Source of the DNA: Planctomycetaceae bacterium
GTDB lineage: Bacteria > Planctomycetota > MHYJ01 > SBBU01
Direction of reading: 5' to 3'
Assembly (NCBI GenBank): GCA_005239585.1
Contig: SBBU01000301.1
Coordinates: forward strand, 1 to 7,585
Length of the DNA stretch: 7,585 nucleotides
The notes under the pieces are model-generated. The model was not told where the DNA came from and did no database searches. It saw only the letters and a list, made by a program, of their open reading frames with translations. Positions 6,017 to 7,585 of this stretch are shown here, piece after piece (within the stretch, counting starts at the first letter, position 1; each line of letters opens with the position of its first letter). A program made the translations under genes and the position numbers.

Positions 6017-6925
6017 TCACCTAAGTGACTTGGTTTTCTCCAAGAATCGCCCCATGCGGGGGTTTTCATCTCTTACTGTGGTAACGGTGTCAAATGGTTG
6101 TTCCTTTGGATTTTCCTTGCATTTTTTTATAAAGGTGTCAAGGTTGGCGGTACGCTCTTTTGGAGTTGGATGGTCCGTTCCTTTTAGCATATCTTTAAAT
6201 TTAGGATTAGGTACAATGTCGTTCAGACGTTTTAGGAAATTTCGAATTGCAAATGGATTGTAATTTGCTCTGGCCAAGAGTTGCATGGCTAGGATGTCCG
6301 CCTCGAGCTCTTGGTCGCGTCCATAACCCTTTATCGCCTGATCGGTGCAAAAATTGACTGTCTTGTCAAAGTATTTAAAAAGTCTCTTCCAATCTTTTTC
6401 ATCTAGTTTTTCGAAACTTTTAACCTTTAATAATTTGCCAATCCCTACAATACCTTTTAATATATTTTCTAGCGCCTCCGCGTGCTCTACTTGTTCAATG
6501 GCGACAACAGCAGCGTTTTCGGGGTGGTGAAGATTGATATGAGCGATTTCGTGTGCCAATATAGCCGCTATCTCATCTTCGCTCTTTGTATGTTTTAGAA
6601 TACCGGTCGTTACAAATATAAAACCACTGGCAAATGCTAGTGCATTTACCTCTTCTGTGTCGATCACTCCAAAATGATACCCCTTGAAGGTAGTTGGTCT
6701 GTTTGACTTGAGTGCTATGCTAAATCCAATTTGGTTTACATAAGTTGTGAGGGGGTTATCATGGCTTAAGAGCTTGTATTTAGTGAAAATCTTCGCGCAA
6801 TTCGATCTTCCAACATAGTATTCCTGCGATTCACTGAGGATTACCTTATCCGAATCCCCATGCTGCCGCTTGTAGCTTCCACTGCATGAAACCATCAGCA
6901 AACAAACAAGTCCTATAGTTCTCAT
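6017..6925 (-). CDS. M48-family zinc metallopeptidase, predicted lipoprotein
   Basis: An envelope protease of the BepA/LoiP type, a family involved in outer-membrane protein quality control; the exact role here is unknown. 302 residues. A short signal MRTIGLVCLLMVSC places a candidate lipidation Cys at 14 (Met at -3 is unusual). The M48 pattern is complete: NALAFASGFIFVTTGIL (94-110), the zinc motif HEIAH (125-129), the third ligand within RDQELEAD (203-210), and the conserved DHPTPKERTANL (251-262) near the C-terminus. Residues 147-200 are a helical insert between the zinc motif and the third ligand. The ATG at 6923-6925 overlaps the stop of the SH3 gene by one base (TAATG), which points to translational coupling. 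The gene is convergent with the TPR lipoprotein. Confidence 0.9.
   Translation of the reverse strand: MRTIGLVCLLMVSCSGSYKRQHGDSDKVILSESQEYYVGRSNCAKIFTKYKLLSHDNPLTTYVNQIGFSIALKSNRPTTFKGYHFGVIDTEEVNALAFASGFIFVTTGILKHTKSEDEIAAILAHEIAHINLHHPENAAVVAIEQVEHAEALENILKGIVGIGKLLKVKSFEKLDEKDWKRLFKYFDKTVNFCTDQAIKGYGRDQELEADILAMQLLARANYNPFAIRNFLKRLNDIVPNPKFKDMLKGTDHPTPKERTANLDTFIKKCKENPKEQPFDTVTTVRDENPRMGRFLEKTKSLR
6050..6066 (+). terminator. Possible intrinsic terminator of the mla operon, inside the convergent gene
   Basis: About 35 bases after the TPR gene stop, CCCC-ATGC-GGGG forms a 4-bp GC stem followed by G and TTTT. Just before it, CTTGG-N6-CCAAG (6029-6044) forms a second small hairpin. The stem is short, so confidence is low. 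If real, it lies within the last codons of the M48 gene. Confidence 0.3.
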
Positions 6926-7422
6926 TAGTTTAATTTACCGTCCCGAATAAAGTCCTTGATGTTGTTTTTTAGTGTCTTTGGGTCGTTCTTGGAAGGAAAC
7001 CAATCGCTCATGAATTTGTCAAGTGTGTCAAACTCCTTATCCATCTTGTTTTTTTCCTTGTATTTTTTCTCAACTTCGGGGCTAAACCACTTGGCGCCGC
7101 TGTTGTCATTGATTTTTCCCACGTCTTTAGATACTTTATCACCACTGCTTGGTATCCATTTCTCGGGTGGTATAACCACGCTTTTATTGACGTAACCAAC
7201 CTTGTCTCCAAATTTCACCCTTATCCATCCTTTTGTCTCCGGCCCTGTAGGCTCTAGGAGATTGCCCTCAACGACTATTGCTACCACCTCGGATATTGAA
7301 TCTGGCTCTTCGTAGATCGCCGACTTGGTAACCTGTACTACAAGCTTTTTAGAAGGTTGGCTGTCCTTAGGCTGAAGAATTATCGGGAGAACAACTAATA
7401 ATAACGGGAGCCTGCTAGTCAT
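6925..7422 (-). CDS. Secreted SH3-domain protein, partner of the M48 peptidase
   Basis: 165 residues from the ATG at 7420-7422. This start gives a normal signal peptide (MTSRLPLLLVVLPIILQ), whereas the ATG at 7459-7461 adds 13 residues that spoil it and overlaps a promoter-like -35. A bacterial SH3 domain covers about 27-85 (LVVQVTKSAIYEEP, GNLLEPTGP, GWIRVKFGDKVGYV). Such domains often bind peptidoglycan or other proteins. Residues 90-165 are charged and Lys-rich with a helix-forming tail (FDTLDKFMSDWF, NNIKDFIRDG). There is no lipobox Cys, so it would be periplasmic or membrane-held by an uncleaved signal. It shares a transcript with the M48 lipoprotein. No Shine-Dalgarno is seen at either start. 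Confidence 0.8.
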   Translation of the reverse strand: MTSRLPLLLVVLPIILQPKDSQPSKKLVVQVTKSAIYEEPDSISEVVAIVVEGNLLEPTGPETKGWIRVKFGDKVGYVNKSVVIPPEKWIPSSGDKVSKDVGKINDNSGAKWFSPEVEKKYKEKNKMDKEFDTLDKFMSDWFPSKNDPKTLKNNIKDFIRDGKLN

Positions 7423-7429
7423 TACATTA

Positions 7430-7458
7430 AAAATAGTAGAAGACCAGCAAAAAGTCAA
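7430..7458 (-). promoter_or_regulatory. Candidate promoter directly before the SH3 gene
   Basis: On the minus strand TTGACT (7453-7458), a 17-base spacer and TATTTT (7430-7435) form a sigma70-like pair. Transcription would start near 7421-7424, at or next to the ATG at 7422, giving a leaderless or nearly leaderless mRNA. A competing candidate lies at 7471-7499. Confidence 0.3.
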
Positions 7459-7470
7459 CATGAATGCGTA

Positions 7471-7499
7471 TCGTTACCGTTACAAAGCTCACGTGTCAA
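7471..7499 (-). promoter_or_regulatory. Alternative promoter for the SH3-M48 operon
   Basis: A perfect minus-strand -35 TTGACA (7494-7499) is followed after 17 bases by TAACGA (7471-7476), a poor -10. The -35 lies in TTGACACG, the same eight bases as in the promoter at 910-938. A plus-strand TTGACA at 7507-7512 forms an inverted repeat with it (7-base spacer), so a divergent gene to the right may share this region. The remainder of 7462-7585 holds no gene I can support. Confidence 0.35.
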
Positions 7500-7585
7500 C
7501 ACTTTTTTGACAAATCCTAAGCAAGTGGTTAAGTAAATAGCACGAGAGGGGATTACCTTTCTTTCTTTGGACGATCTTTGCCGAG

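Noticed and set aside
7423..7461. ATG at 7461 as start of the SH3 gene
   Set aside because: It puts 13 residues including Cys and Trp before a good signal peptide and lies on a promoter-like -35; kept only as an alternative.
7544..7585. Possible start of a plus-strand gene at the right edge (GAGAGGGG followed by an open frame)
   Set aside because: Only about 11 codons are visible with no ATG or GTG start; cannot be supported.

Overview
The window looks like chromosomal DNA of a Gram-negative (diderm) bacterium. Evidence for an outer membrane is an MCE/Mla-type lipid transport operon and three or four short exported proteins, three of which carry lipobox cysteines. The gene mix (mlaE-mlaF-mlaD with a TPR lipoprotein, xseB-ispA, an SH3 protein paired with an M48 lipoprotein) would suit a deltaproteobacterial-type lineage such as Bdellovibrionota, SAR324 or Myxococcota. 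That placement is an inference; the sequence alone does not fix it. I see no mobile elements, CRISPR arrays, tRNAs or rRNAs.

Layout, left to right. (1) 1-875, minus: the first 291 codons of a conserved uncharacterised protein with barrel-sandwich (lipoyl/RnfC-like) segments, cut by the window edge, with its own sigma70-like promoter. (2) 982-2430, minus: a tight operon of a small lipoprotein, xseB (exonuclease VII small subunit) and ispA (short-chain prenyl diphosphate synthase). The stop/start overlaps are 1 base and 44 bases. (3) 2431-2622: a divergent intergenic region. It holds a short plus-strand open frame whose stop overlaps the mlaE start. (4) 2623-6014, plus: mlaE (permease), mlaF (ATPase), mlaD (MCE substrate-binding subunit) and a TPR lipoprotein, packed almost without gaps. 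(5) 6017-7422, minus: an SH3-domain secreted protein followed by an M48 zinc metallopeptidase lipoprotein, overlapping by 1 base and convergent with the Mla operon with only 2 bases between the stops. (6) 7423-7585: upstream region with promoter-like sequences.

How the genes work together: the plus operon should encode an inner-membrane ABC complex that moves lipids between inner and outer membranes, with an MCE ring in the periplasm and a TPR lipoprotein as a likely lineage-specific partner. The SH3/M48 pair probably acts in envelope quality control or wall-associated proteolysis. The xseB-ispA operon is a housekeeping arrangement seen in many bacteria.

The most notable observation is that the MlaF ATPase is degenerate at three catalytic positions (ABC signature, catalytic Glu and switch His) while its Walker A and Q-loop are intact. 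Second is a shortened IspA that lacks the loop normally following the second Asp-rich motif. I found no clear new multi-gene system.
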